Source of the DNA: Bacteroidales bacterium
GTDB lineage: Bacteria > Bacteroidota > Bacteroidia > Bacteroidales > UBA932
Length of the DNA: 35,001 bases
NCBI GenBank assembly: GCA_017480345.1
Contig: JAFVAU010000020.1
Location: 1 to 35,001 of the forward strand
Direction of reading: 5' to 3'
Shown here piece by piece: positions 15,590 through 24,292 of this stretch. The first letter of the stretch is position 1, and each line of letters starts with the position of its first letter. Position numbers and translations under genes: made by a program. The notes beneath the pieces are model-generated. The model was not told the DNA's origin, did no database searches, and was given only the letters and a program-made list of their open reading frames with translations.

Positions 15590-15686
15590 GGGAAAGCCCC
15601 TTACATCGCACCGCTACAACCTCCTACCCTTGCTGCATTCCTGCCCTGGGGGAGTTCAGAGGGAGCTGGTCGTGTAAGACTTTCCC
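15590..15686 (-). ncRNA. ffs: Signal recognition particle RNA (4.5S-type)
   Basis: On the minus strand GGGAAAG at the 5' end (15680-15686) pairs with CTTTCCC at the 3' end (15590-15596), and six T follow at once (15589-15584), giving a 97-nt hairpin RNA with its own terminator. The tip carries the conserved SRP domain IV: CAGG, GCA, a GGAA tetraloop, TGC, AGCA, AGG (about 15627-15650). This is the part bound by the Ffh protein for co-translational membrane targeting. A -7 box lies just upstream. The class is certain from the domain IV core; ends are placed from the closing stem. Confidence 0.92.
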
Positions 15687-15691
15687 GGGTG

Positions 15692-15699
15692 CAAAGGTA
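15692..15699 (-). promoter_or_regulatory. -7 box of the SRP RNA gene
   Basis: TACCTTTG on the minus strand, 5 bases before the closing stem of the RNA, matches TAnnTTTG and fits the 5' end placed at 15686. Confidence 0.65.
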
Positions 15700-15712
15700 G
15701 GAAAACTTTTTT

Positions 15713-16903
15713 ATGATTGCAATATTCACCATCACTTCCGGCCTTCACGACGAAGCTTCCGTGAGCCGGCTCAGCGACGAATTCCTGAAGGGCATTTTCC
15801 CGGAGGAAGAGTATGAATTCAAGGGGGCCGATTTCTCCTCCTTCGGCACCCACGACCTGGACTTGATTTATGTGCGTACCGGCGGGGCCGAGGGTATCTT
15901 CAAGAGCCTGCTGCCGGAGATGCTGGCCCGGGGGACGGAGCGCTATTACCTCCTTACCTCCGGCAAGAGCAACTCGCTGGCCGCCTCCCTGGAAATCCTC
16001 TCCTACCTGCGTCAGCAGGGGCTTAAGGGAGAGGTGCTGCATGGCTCTTCCGAGTACTTGCAGCAGCGGGTGAAGGTGCTGGAGACCGTTGCCAAGGCCC
16101 GCAAAAAGCTGTCCGGTACGCGGATCGGCGTTGTGGGCCAGCCTTCCGACTGGCTCATCGCCAGCCATGCAGACCCTATGGCCCTGGCCGACAAACTGGG
16201 GATGAAACTGGTGGAGATTCCCATGGAGGAGCTCCTGCAGGAAATTGCCAAGGCCCCTTCCAATCCCGCCCCGGAGGGAGAGAAGATGGCGGAGAATGTG
16301 AGGAAGTCCTATCCCGGCGCCACCCGGATTTATCATGCCCTGCAAGTGCTGGTGGAACGCTATCAGTTGGGGGCTTTCACCCTCCGCTGCTTTGACCTTC
16401 TCACCTCCGTGAAGAATACGGGCTGCCTGGCCCTGGCTTCCTTCAATGCCGACGGCATCCCCGCCTCCTGCGAGGGAGACGTCCCGGCCCTCCTGTCCAT
16501 GATGATTTGCGAGGCCCTTACCGGCGGTACGGGCTTCCAGGCCAATCCGGCCCGCATCGACGCGGAAAGCGGCCAGATGCTCTTCGCCCACTGCACCGTG
16601 CCCTTCAACATGGTGACGGACTGGCAGTACGACACGCATTTTGAGTCCGGAATAGGCGTGGGCATCCACGGCAACCTGCCGGAAGGTCCGGTGACGGTAT
16701 TCAAGGTGTCCGGCAAACTGGACCGTCATTACGCGGCCGAAGGAACCCTCCTCTACAACCAGTACGAAGACCATCTGTGCCGCACGCAGGTGGTGCTGCA
16801 ACTGAGTCCGGAGGATGCCCGTTACTTCCTGACGGACCCCATCGGCAACCATCATATCATTCTGCCGGGGCATTACAAGGCCCTGTTGGAGGAATTGCTG
16901 TAA
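15713..16903 (+). CDS. L-fucose/L-arabinose isomerase-like protein
   Basis: The 396-residue protein looks like the fucose/arabinose isomerase superfamily: an N-terminal Rossmann-like half (with ERYYLLTSGKSNSLAASLEI near 76-95) and a C-terminal half containing TGCLALASFNADGIPASCEGD and ALLSMMICEALTGGTGF, which correspond to the substrate-binding part and Glu region of FucI-type enzymes. It is shorter than real fucose isomerase (about 590 residues), and the full set of metal ligands cannot be confirmed. Bacteroidota genomes often carry such short relatives without a known substrate. It overlaps the Fur-family gene by 1 base (TAATG), so the two are translationally coupled. Substrate unknown. Confidence 0.75.
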   Translation: MIAIFTITSGLHDEASVSRLSDEFLKGIFPEEEYEFKGADFSSFGTHDLDLIYVRTGGAEGIFKSLLPEMLARGTERYYLLTSGKSNSLAASLEILSYLRQQGLKGEVLHGSSEYLQQRVKVLETVAKARKKLSGTRIGVVGQPSDWLIASHADPMALADKLGMKLVEIPMEELLQEIAKAPSNPAPEGEKMAENVRKSYPGATRIYHALQVLVERYQLGAFTLRCFDLLTSVKNTGCLALASFNADGIPASCEGDVPALLSMMICEALTGGTGFQANPARIDAESGQMLFAHCTVPFNMVTDWQYDTHFESGIGVGIHGNLPEGPVTVFKVSGKLDRHYAAEGTLLYNQYEDHLCRTQVVLQLSPEDARYFLTDPIGNHHIILPGHYKALLEELL

Positions 16904-17304
16904 TGGAGCATCTGCTGGAAGAACATGGCGTGAAAGTGACGCCCAACCGCCTCCTGGTGGCCCGAGCCCTGGGAGAGAGCCATCGGCCGCTCTCGCTCAG
17001 GGAGTTGGAAGACCGGCTGGAGACCATAGACAAGAGCAACATTTTCCGGGCGCTGACGGTGTTCCGGGACGCCCATCTGGTGCATGTGCTGGAAGATGCC
17101 GGGGACGGGGTCCGTTACGAACTCTGCCATAGCCACCATCATGACTTGGACGACGATGTCCACGTGCATTTCTACTGCACCCGCTGCCACCGTACCTTCT
17201 GTCTGGAAGACACGCCGGTTCCGCCGGTAAAGGCACCGGAAGGCTATGAAGTGGAAACGGTGAGTTACCTGCTCAGGGGCGTGTGCCCAAAATGTGCTCT
17301 ATAG
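16903..17304 (+). CDS. Fur-family metal-dependent transcription regulator
   Basis: The 133-residue protein has the Fur layout: a winged-helix DNA-binding half (about 1-70, with RPLSLRELEDRLETIDKSNIFRAL as helix-turn-helix) and a metal/dimerisation half. Structural zinc ligands are CTRC (92-95) and CPKC (128-131); a histidine-rich stretch ELCHSHHHD (about 73-81) and HVHFYC supply regulatory-metal ligands. It could be Fur, Zur or PerR; the sequence does not settle which. ATG 16903 overlaps the stop of the preceding gene, and a longer start is not needed. Its last 32 bases overlap the end of the convergent tcdA gene. Confidence 0.9.
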   Translation: MEHLLEEHGVKVTPNRLLVARALGESHRPLSLRELEDRLETIDKSNIFRALTVFRDAHLVHVLEDAGDGVRYELCHSHHHDLDDDVHVHFYCTRCHRTFCLEDTPVPPVKAPEGYEVETVSYLLRGVCPKCAL

Positions 17305-17992
17305 CCAGCCCGGCCAGGGTGAAGCCGAAGATTCCCGTAATATGCGCAAATGTCCCGTTGGCCACCGCCTTTCCGGGGCCAGGGTCCTGTTCCTCTCCCA
17401 GGTTGGGGAGCACTTCCTCGTCATAGACGCAGAGAAAGGGCTTGGCGGGAAGGGTGTTCTCCTTGCGCATTTTCTTGCGGAGGGCGGCGCCCAGCGGGCA
17501 TCCCCGGACAGAGAAGAATTCGGCCACACGCACCTTCGTGGGGTCTATCTTGCAGGCGGCTCCCATGGAGGAGAAGAGCGCGGCCGGGGTGGCCGATGCT
17601 TCCAATAGCAGGTTCATCTTGTCCGTAAGGGAGTCGATGGCGTCGATGATGATGTCGTAGCTTGCGAGCTGGAAATCGGCCCCTTTTTCATAGCGCCTCT
17701 GTAGGGCGGTGACCTGGGCGTCAGGATTGATCTGGAGGAGGCGTTCTTTCAGGACTTCCACCTTGGGCTGCCCCACGGTGAGGGTGGTTGCCGGAAGTTG
17801 CCGGTTTACATTGCTCACATCCACGCAGTCCATATCCACTATGGTAAGATGGCCGATGCCGCTTCTTATGAGCGCTTCCGCGCACCAGCCGCCCACTCCG
17901 CCGGTCCCGAAGAGGATGATGCGGGCATCGTGGAGACGGGTCAGGCCATCGGCCCCGACGAGGCGCTCCGTGCGGGCGAAGATTCCGTTCAT
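17273..17992 (-). CDS. tcdA: tRNA threonylcarbamoyladenosine dehydratase
   Basis: This 239-residue E1-like enzyme uses ATP to cyclise t6A at position 37 of ANN-decoding tRNAs to ct6A. It has the adenylating Rossmann motif GTGGVGGW at 29-36, DMDCVDVSNVNRQ near 53-65, the DAIDSLTDKMNLL segment near 117-129, and the C-terminal FTLAGLAIEHIL. The membrane-bound C-terminal tail of E. coli TcdA is reduced. It is the last gene of a five-gene minus operon, overlapping the hydrolase gene before it by 4 bases, and it converges on the Fur-family gene with a 32-base overlap. Confidence 0.92.
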   Translation of the reverse strand: MNGIFARTERLVGADGLTRLHDARIILFGTGGVGGWCAEALIRSGIGHLTIVDMDCVDVSNVNRQLPATTLTVGQPKVEVLKERLLQINPDAQVTALQRRYEKGADFQLASYDIIIDAIDSLTDKMNLLLEASATPAALFSSMGAACKIDPTKVRVAEFFSVRGCPLGAALRKKMRKENTLPAKPFLCVYDEEVLPNLGEEQDPGPGKAVANGTFAHITGIFGFTLAGLAIEHILGTRP

Positions 17993-18861
17993 AGCCAGGA
18001 TTCCGCAAGGGCTTCGAGGTCTCTCCAGACGTCTTCCTTCCCAATCTCGTTGAGGATGTCGTGGCGAAGGCCGGGGTAAATCTTGCTGGTGACACTCTTG
18101 TAGCCGCGTCCCCGGATAAAGCTTACGATCCGCGCGAAGGTGGAGAGGGAACCCATGCAGGGGTCGTTTCCGCCGGATACGAAGTGGATGGGAAGGTCCG
18201 GATGATTCACCTCCCAGCCGCGGAGAGAATAGGTGTCCCGGACTAGCTGCATCACGGCCCTGTAGCCGTTCAGGGTGAATTTGAAGCCGCAGAGGGGGTC
18301 GTTGTTGAAGGACTGGACATCGGCCTTGTTGGAGGAGAGCCAGGCATTGCGCATTCCTTCTGAGGCGAAGCGTTTTTCCTGCTTCCCGAACATGAGCATG
18401 GCTATTTTCTTGGAACGGTAGTGCTCTCCTTTGAAAAGGCTGATGATGCGGGTGAGGAAGATGCCCAGGCCTGCCAGAGAGTTGGGCGCGGGTGTGCCGG
18501 AAACGATGAGGCCGTCAATTTCCGAGTCGTAGCGCTTGGTGAGGCAGCGCGCCACCATGGAACCCATGCTGTGGCCGAAGAGGAAGACGGGAATGCCGGG
18601 ATATTGGGCACGGGTCCATCTCACTATCTCCAGGCAGTCTTCAATGAGAAGCTTGGAACCTCCTTTCCCGAAGTAGCCCAGTTCTTCCGGCGAAGCGGCG
18701 GTTTCGCCGTGGCCCCGCTGGTCGTAGATGACACAGGCGAAGCCTTTCTCGGCCAGATACGTCATGAAAGGGTAGTAGCGCTTTTTGTGGGAGGCCATGC
18801 CGTGCACGAAGACAAGGGCGGCCTTGGGGGATTCGGGGGCTTTGACGGTGGGCGTAATCAT
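17989..18861 (-). CDS. Alpha/beta hydrolase, monoacylglycerol-lipase-like
   Basis: The 290-residue cytoplasmic enzyme has the serine hydrolase triad: Ser98 in GHSMGS, Asp233 in SGGNDPCMG and His267 in PGLRHDIL. The oxyanion region is FVHGMASHKKRYYPF (about 18-32) and YDQRGHGET (46-54) is typical of the lysophospholipase/monoacylglycerol lipase (PldB-like) group. The natural ester substrate is unknown. The ATG overlaps the end of the pseudouridine synthase gene by 4 bases and its own stop overlaps tcdA by 4 bases. Confidence 0.88.
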   Translation of the reverse strand: MITPTVKAPESPKAALVFVHGMASHKKRYYPFMTYLAEKGFACVIYDQRGHGETAASPEELGYFGKGGSKLLIEDCLEIVRWTRAQYPGIPVFLFGHSMGSMVARCLTKRYDSEIDGLIVSGTPAPNSLAGLGIFLTRIISLFKGEHYRSKKIAMLMFGKQEKRFASEGMRNAWLSSNKADVQSFNNDPLCGFKFTLNGYRAVMQLVRDTYSLRGWEVNHPDLPIHFVSGGNDPCMGSLSTFARIVSFIRGRGYKSVTSKIYPGLRHDILNEIGKEDVWRDLEALAESWL

Positions 18862-19811
18862 CTTTTCTCGAAGATTTCAAAACACTCGGGGAGGGGAGAG
18901 GTGCAGCGCACCATCTTTCCGGAGAAGGGATTGCGGAACACCAGGGTGCCGGCGTGGAGGGCCAGACGCTTCACCGGGTCTGTCTGGGCTCCGTATTTTT
19001 CGTCCCCGGCCACGGGATGCTCCAGCGAGGCGGCATGGACGCGGATCTGGTTCCTCCGGCCCGTCTGGAGGGAGAACTCCACCTGGGTATAGTTCCGGCT
19101 GTAGGAGAGTACCCGGAAGTGGGTGATGGCCAGCTGGCTGCCGGACACTTCCTTGTCGTAGGAAACCATCTTGAGGGACTTGGGATTCTCTGCCAGCCAG
19201 CTTTGGATGGCGCCCCTTTCCTTTTCCAGTTTCCCTTCCAGCCAGGCAATGTATTTTCTTTCGGCCACCAGGTCTTTCCATTTGCTCTGGAGGATGTCCT
19301 TGGCCCTTTCGTTCTTGGCGAAGACCAGCACGCCGGAGGTTCCGCGGTCCAGGCGGTGCACTATCCATATTTTGGCGGTGGAACGGTCGGGCTCCCTGCC
19401 GGAGATGAGGTCTTCCTTTCGCTGCATGCGGGCATTCACCTTAATATATGCGTTGAGGAGGGAGTACAAGGTCTTTTTTTCCTTGCCGGTGGCCACGGTG
19501 AGCATGCCGGAGGGCTTGTCCACCACGATGTAGTTCTCGTCCTCGAAAAGAATCTTCACGCCGGCCTTCTCAACCTCGCTGCGGGCGTCGTTTCGGGTGG
19601 ACCGGGCAATGGAGATGCCCTTGGGAAGGATGGTGATGCGGTCTCCATTCTTCAGGGGGTGGTCAAAGGCCGTCCGGTTTTCCCCATTCACCAGGATCTG
19701 CCCTTTGGTGAGCATGTTCTTTACACTGGTCCGGGACTGGCCGGGAAGGATTTGAAAGAGGTATTCCAGCAGGAAGGCGTCCTGGCTTACTTTGTGGTTC
19801 TGTCCGGTCAT
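18858..19811 (-). CDS. RluA-family pseudouridine synthase
   Basis: The 317-residue protein has an N-terminal S4 RNA-binding domain (about 15-62, VKNMLTKGQILVNGE...) and a RluA-type catalytic domain with HRLDRGTSG, where Asp155 is the nucleophile that attacks the uridine. RRNQIRVHAASL (about 270-281) is the second family signature, and HPVAGDEKYG precedes the usual LALHA. It converts uridines to pseudouridine in rRNA or tRNA; RluA, RluC and RluD cannot be told apart here. It is third in a five-gene operon and overlaps both neighbours by 4 bases. Confidence 0.92.
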   Translation of the reverse strand: MTGQNHKVSQDAFLLEYLFQILPGQSRTSVKNMLTKGQILVNGENRTAFDHPLKNGDRITILPKGISIARSTRNDARSEVEKAGVKILFEDENYIVVDKPSGMLTVATGKEKKTLYSLLNAYIKVNARMQRKEDLISGREPDRSTAKIWIVHRLDRGTSGVLVFAKNERAKDILQSKWKDLVAERKYIAWLEGKLEKERGAIQSWLAENPKSLKMVSYDKEVSGSQLAITHFRVLSYSRNYTQVEFSLQTGRRNQIRVHAASLEHPVAGDEKYGAQTDPVKRLALHAGTLVFRNPFSGKMVRCTSPLPECFEIFEKR

Positions 19812-20428
19812 AATTCTTCTATCAGGGGATGGAGCTCCCTCGGGAGGAGTTTCATGAAATGGTCCAGCATCCCATGGGGGATGATGATGGTTTCCAGGGA
19901 TTCGCAGTCGTCAAAGGCGTCTTCGCCAATTACTTCCAGGGATTTCCCCAGTTTCACCTGGTATAGGTTGATGCAGCCTTGGAAAGCTCCGGGGCCGATA
20001 TGACGCGTCCCTGCCGGAATGGTAATCCTTTCCAGTTGCCAGCAGTCGGCAAAGGCCGATGCGCCGATGCTCAGCAGGCTGGCCGGGAGCCGGAGGGTCA
20101 GGAGTTCCCCGCACTCGCAGAAGGCGGCCTTGCCGATGTGCGTGAGGGTTTTGGGCAGGGAAATCTTCTCCAGATAGGACGAGCGGTCTTCCAGGGGAAT
20201 CTCTTCCCCGATCTTCCTTCCGGCCATGTAGTCCTGGAAGGCGAAGGCCTCGTCGCAGATGACCTCGCAGCCTTCCTGCACGCTTATTTCCGGGGGGAAG
20301 TTCTCTGCATCCAGCAGGCGCTTCCCGTCGGCCGAATAACTTACACAATTGTCTGCGTCCCAGATGTCAGTTTCAAGTTCTTTTTTCGAAGGAACTGTGG
20401 GGACGGCCAGGATTTCTTCCAAGGTCAT
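19808..20428 (-). CDS. BspA-type leucine-rich repeat protein
   Basis: The 206-residue protein contains about four BspA-like (LRR_5) repeats between residues 55 and 185, for example ISLPKTLTHIGKAAFCECGEL, RLPASLLSIGASAFADCWQL, TIPAGTRHIGPGAFQGCINL and KLGKSLEVIGEDAFDDCESL. No signal peptide or membrane segment is visible, so unlike many BspA proteins this copy seems to be cytoplasmic. It is translationally coupled to the pseudouridine synthase gene (4-base overlap) and lies 2 bases after the unknown gene at 20431. A protein-interaction role is the most that can be inferred. Confidence 0.8.
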   Translation of the reverse strand: MTLEEILAVPTVPSKKELETDIWDADNCVSYSADGKRLLDAENFPPEISVQEGCEVICDEAFAFQDYMAGRKIGEEIPLEDRSSYLEKISLPKTLTHIGKAAFCECGELLTLRLPASLLSIGASAFADCWQLERITIPAGTRHIGPGAFQGCINLYQVKLGKSLEVIGEDAFDDCESLETIIIPHGMLDHFMKLLPRELHPLIEEL

Positions 20429-20430
20429 GG

Positions 20431-20892
20431 TCAGAAGGTCTTAACAAAGTCTATGTCCTTCTTGAGCATGATCTTGGGCTCCATGTGGGACACTTTCTGG
20501 AACAGTTTGAACTGATAGGCGGGGGAGAGGTAGACTTTGCTTTCGTTCTTGCCCTTCCTCCACCACTTGTAGAAGGCGATAGGGTCTGTGTCGTAAGGAA
20601 TACGGGCTTCCACTTCCGAGGAGAATCCGGGAAAGTCTATGAGCATCTTGAGGCCGGTGATGCGCTTGTAGTATTCATAATCGGCCCTTCTGAGCTTGGA
20701 AACCAGGGGGGCGAAAACCTCCATCTGATCCACCTGAAGGGCTTTTTCCTTCACAATCATGCGGTGGATGCGGACGGGATCCCGGTGGAGCCAGTCGGAA
20801 AGCTTGAGCGTCACGGGACCTTCTTCGCAGTCCAGTGTAAGCATGTCCGAAGAGAAATAAATCTTTTCTTTGTCCAGGGGAAAGTTTTCCAT
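20431..20892 (-). CDS. Conserved hypothetical protein, operon leader gene
   Basis: The 153-residue protein is soluble and has no motif I recognise. It is rich in charged residues and aromatic pairs (DYEYYKRITGL, FYKWWRKGKNES, LSPAYQFKLF). ATG 20892 was chosen because the only upstream start is TTG at 20913, which lies in the -7 box region. It opens the five-gene minus operon (with LRR protein, pseudouridine synthase, hydrolase and TcdA), 2 bases before the next gene. Function unknown. Confidence 0.75.
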   Translation of the reverse strand: MENFPLDKEKIYFSSDMLTLDCEEGPVTLKLSDWLHRDPVRIHRMIVKEKALQVDQMEVFAPLVSKLRRADYEYYKRITGLKMLIDFPGFSSEVEARIPYDTDPIAFYKWWRKGKNESKVYLSPAYQFKLFQKVSHMEPKIMLKKDIDFVKTF

Positions 20893-20910
20893 AAATTTTT
20901 CCTTCGAGTG

Positions 20911-20918
20911 CAAATATA
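20911..20918 (-). promoter_or_regulatory. -7 box of the five-gene operon
   Basis: TATATTTG on the minus strand matches TAnnTTTG and would start a transcript about 10 bases before the ATG at 20892. A divergent -7 box lies 32 bases away at 20951. Confidence 0.6.
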
Positions 20919-20950
20919 ACGAAAAATTTTCTTTTTTCCTTGAATTTTTT

Positions 20951-20958
20951 TACCTTTG
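20951..20958 (+). promoter_or_regulatory. -7 box of the DUF4332 gene
   Basis: TACCTTTG matches TAnnTTTG and lies 42 bases before the ATG at 21001. The -33 region is a T-rich stretch without a clear TTTG. Confidence 0.55.
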
Positions 20959-21000
20959 AAATTGAATTGAGAAAAATGAACCACTAAATACTTATCACTA

Positions 21001-21407
21001 TGGCTTACAAAATCATTGACATTCAGGGCATCGGCCCCGTTTATGCAGAAAAACTCATCGCTGTGGGCATTGAGACCGTGGACCAGCTTCTGAAAGAAGG
21101 AGCATCCCCCAAGGGCCGCAAGGCTCTGGAAGAGAAGACCGGTATCCGTGGAGACCTCATCCTCACCTGGGTAAACCATGCAGACCTCTTCCGCGTAAAG
21201 GGTGTAGGCCCTCAGTTCTCCGAATTGCTGGAAGCCGCCGGTGTGGATACCGTCAAGGAGCTCCGCAACCGCAATGCCGCCAACCTGGCTGCCAAGATGC
21301 TGGAGGTCAACGAGGCCAAGCACCTGTGCAAGCGTACTCCCGTTGAGAAAGAAATCCAGAAGTACATCGACCTGGCCGCCAAGCTGGAGCCCGTTGTGAC
21401 TTACTAG
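21001..21407 (+). CDS. DUF4332 helix-hairpin-helix protein
   Basis: The 135-residue protein has two helix-hairpin-helix-like halves: IQGIGPVYAEKLIAVGIETV (about 9-28) and VKGVGPQFSELLEAAGVDTV (about 66-85). This matches DUF4332, a family thought to bind nucleic acid by analogy to helix-hairpin-helix domains. The protein is soluble and has no catalytic motif. It has its own promoter and a strong terminator, and no operon partner, so context does not reveal its role. Binding of DNA or RNA is an inference from the fold. Confidence 0.85.
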
Positions 21408-21423
21408 TTTTTTAAAAAATGAT

Positions 21424-21458
21424 AAAAATCCCCGGAGAATGCCTCCGGGGATTTTTTT
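21424..21458. terminator. Bidirectional terminator between DUF4332 and S9 peptidase genes
   Basis: AAAAATCCCCGGAG (21424-21437) pairs with CTCCGGGGATTTTT (21443-21456) around an AATGC loop, with T-rich tails in both directions. It serves both convergent genes and overlaps the last codon of the minus-strand one. Confidence 0.93.
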
Positions 21459-24210
21459 ATTCGGCCGTTTCGTAGCCGAAATAGTAGGATTTCTTGGCGG
21501 TAGGAATGCCGTCCCGCATCCAGGCAGGTTCCGGCGCACCTTTAAGATAATGGTCGAAGAACTGCTGCAGGCGGATGGTGAGATCTTTGCGGTTCCGACG
21601 CTGTCTGAGGTTGTGTGCCTCGTCGTTGTATTCCAGCAGCCACGCGGGTTTTCCCAGACGTCTGAGTCCCATGAACATTTCGATGCCCTGGTACCAGGGG
21701 ACGGCACCGTCGGCATCGTTGTGCATGATAAGAACGGGAGTGGTCACGTCGGGCAGGCGGAAAAGGGGAGAGTTCTCCAGGTAGAGTTCCGTCCCGTTCC
21801 ACAGGTTCCGCCCGATCCGGCTCTGTCCCTGCTCATACTGCCCCTGTCTGCTGTTGCCGGACTCCCATCGGATGCCTCCGTAGGCCGATGTCATGTTGCT
21901 CACCGGAGCACCGGCGCCGGCCGCTTTGAACATGCCGGTTCTGGTAATCAGGAGGGCTACCTGGTAGCCTCCCCAGCTCTGGCCCTGGATGGCCATGTTG
22001 TCCTTGTCGGCCCAGGGGAAGCGGGTGAGCGATTCGGCCCCGCTCACGATGCAGTTGACGGCCGATTCTCCCGGCAGCCCCGGCGTATAGACGATGTCGG
22101 GCACAAAGACCACATACCCGCGGGATACATAGAAGGGGATGTTGATGATGGACCAGCTGGGCTGCACGGTATAGTGGGTATAGAGACTCTCGGAGTGCTT
22201 TTCGTAGAAGTAGATCATCACGGGATATTTTTCTCCGGCATCGAAATTCTCCGGTTTGTACAGGAGTCCGTCCATGGCCGTTCCGTCATAGGCATGCCAA
22301 TGGTAGAGCTCCACCGTTCCCCAGTTGTAGTCTTTTATCTGCGGGTTGATGGCCGTCAGTTTCTGTTCCGACTTTCCCGGCGCCGGGGTGTAATATACAT
22401 CCATGGGGTCCTGGAAATTGCCTTTCAGATAGGTGAATACGTCCGCTTTCCGGGCTTTCTGAACGCCCGCCCAGGAGTAGCCTCCCTTGGTGATGGTCTT
22501 GAAGCTCTTCCGGGGGGCGTCAACCTGTACACTGGCCAGGCCGTTTTCTTTGTTTCCATGATCGAAGAGGCTCAGGAGGATGGATTCGGACGGGCCGATA
22601 TGGCGCTGTTCCTCACGGTCCTTGGTGTTCAGGTAACGATAGGTGATACCTTTTTCCCGTCCTTCGGTGAGGCGGATTGGAACGCTGCCGTCCGTGGGCA
22701 CTTTCCAGACATCGTAGCGGTCGTAGACAAGAAGGGCCGTCTCCTCCTCCAGCCATCCCCCGATGCCGTATGGCTCGTGCAGCATGGGATGGTCATCTTC
22801 TTCGTTCCAGAGGATGACGCCGGCGTCGGCCATCAAGGGGTGCGAGCTGCCGGCGGCGATGTCGTAGATTTGCCAGGCCAGGTCCCGGTAGTCCCACCAG
22901 ATGATGTATCTGGCCAGGGGCGAAAGCGTCACATTGTCCACCAGGCCGTTCACGATTTCACGCACGCCTGTGGGACCCTGGAGCAGGACGCTCACACTGT
23001 TCTGGTAGTTCCATTGGGTCTCAATGGGGTCGTTGGTCTTCACCAGAAGATTGTACTCGGAGTCTCCGCGGTTTCCCTGGCTCAGGCGGATGAATTTGCT
23101 GTCGTTCAGCAGGCGGACTGCTCCGCCGGCCAGAACCTGTGCCGGGAAGGTTCGCTGGGCGTCACGTTTCAGGTTGACTTTCTGTGCCGGGGGAATCTCA
23201 GGAGCATTCCAGGTCCAGATGTCCAGCCCCGGAGTCTCGAAACTCACCAGCGTGGTGTCCTTGGGTGGGGTGAGTTCCTGTACGCCCACATAAATCTTTT
23301 CCCCGTTATGGCTGAACCAGCCCCGGCTGTTTTCGGTGAGGCCCCAACCTTCCGGAATCTGTCCTTTGACGCTCTCGGGAGAGGCGATGCAGCGGAGGTT
23401 GGCATCCGCCACCCGGTAGCGGTACATGCTGGCGTGCTTGCTTCCGCTGTCCAGCGTGTCGGGGGCCGACAGGAAGAGTAGCTCCGTCCCTTCCTCATTG
23501 AAGACGGGCGTGCCGTGCCAGGCGCAGGTATCGGCCCAGAAAGCGCTGCTCCGGCTCTCTGTGCTGTAGATTCCCGCCTCGGTCTTGTGCTTGCCTTCTT
23601 TCCGGACGAGGGCCAGCTGCATGCCGTCCTTGGAGAATTCATAGGCCGATATGTGGCGCAGGGTGTCCAGGGTGCCGTCGGCGAAATGATAGACGGCCAC
23701 CGGGCTGCCCAGGTCTTTCTTCTTCCTTTCCTTCTTGGGGATGAAGGTGGTGTCGGACGTGGTGAAAGCAAACGCTTTGAGGGCATGTTTCCCCAACTTG
23801 TATTCCTTTACTTCGGGAAATTTGGTGATGCTGCCGTCTGCCAGATTGATGATGGCCAGGCTGTCCTTGGGCGTGTCATCGGCCTTCTTTTTCTTGATCT
23901 TGGCCTGGCGGGTTTTCTGAAACTCCGGTTTGATGAGGCAGACCACAAAGCGGCTGTCGTCCAGGATGCGGGCCTTGTAGCCCCGGGGAATCACGATTTC
24001 ACGTCCTTTTTTTCCGAATGTGCGGACGGTAAGATTTCCATCCCCTTCCTGGGGATTCACTTCGTAGGTGATGACATCTCCGGCCGGGGACAGGCTCACG
24101 GCTCCGACACTTTGCCAGCTGTCATATACGCTGTGGTCCAGCGGTTTCTTCTGTGCCTGCAGGCAGACGGCCGCCGCAATGAGAAATGTGCTTAGGAAGA
24201 GTTTTTTCAT
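21457..24210 (-). CDS. Exported S9-family prolyl-oligopeptidase-like protease
   Basis: The 917-residue protein starts with the signal peptide MKKLFLSTFLIAAAVCLQAQ. A long beta-propeller-type region (about 40-620) precedes the alpha/beta-hydrolase domain with nucleophile Ser745 in GQSWGGYQ, Asp in HNDADGAVPW (about 832-834) and His866 in NDEAHNLRQ. This architecture is that of a Bacteroidota subgroup of S9 peptidases of about 900 residues, in the periplasm or on the surface, likely cleaving short peptides after proline or alanine. It stands alone, with a possible promoter on the minus strand around 24240-24275 (TTGG, 19-bp spacer, TATCTTGT). Confidence 0.92.
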   Translation of the reverse strand: MKKLFLSTFLIAAAVCLQAQKKPLDHSVYDSWQSVGAVSLSPAGDVITYEVNPQEGDGNLTVRTFGKKGREIVIPRGYKARILDDSRFVVCLIKPEFQKTRQAKIKKKKADDTPKDSLAIINLADGSITKFPEVKEYKLGKHALKAFAFTTSDTTFIPKKERKKKDLGSPVAVYHFADGTLDTLRHISAYEFSKDGMQLALVRKEGKHKTEAGIYSTESRSSAFWADTCAWHGTPVFNEEGTELLFLSAPDTLDSGSKHASMYRYRVADANLRCIASPESVKGQIPEGWGLTENSRGWFSHNGEKIYVGVQELTPPKDTTLVSFETPGLDIWTWNAPEIPPAQKVNLKRDAQRTFPAQVLAGGAVRLLNDSKFIRLSQGNRGDSEYNLLVKTNDPIETQWNYQNSVSVLLQGPTGVREIVNGLVDNVTLSPLARYIIWWDYRDLAWQIYDIAAGSSHPLMADAGVILWNEEDDHPMLHEPYGIGGWLEEETALLVYDRYDVWKVPTDGSVPIRLTEGREKGITYRYLNTKDREEQRHIGPSESILLSLFDHGNKENGLASVQVDAPRKSFKTITKGGYSWAGVQKARKADVFTYLKGNFQDPMDVYYTPAPGKSEQKLTAINPQIKDYNWGTVELYHWHAYDGTAMDGLLYKPENFDAGEKYPVMIYFYEKHSESLYTHYTVQPSWSIINIPFYVSRGYVVFVPDIVYTPGLPGESAVNCIVSGAESLTRFPWADKDNMAIQGQSWGGYQVALLITRTGMFKAAGAGAPVSNMTSAYGGIRWESGNSRQGQYEQGQSRIGRNLWNGTELYLENSPLFRLPDVTTPVLIMHNDADGAVPWYQGIEMFMGLRRLGKPAWLLEYNDEAHNLRQRRNRKDLTIRLQQFFDHYLKGAPEPAWMRDGIPTAKKSYYFGYETAE

Positions 24211-24292
24211 GAGGTGTGCGCTGTTTTGTTAAATCGTTACAAGATATGGATAATTATTTTTATTTCCAATGGCAAAATTTTTTTAAAAGCCC

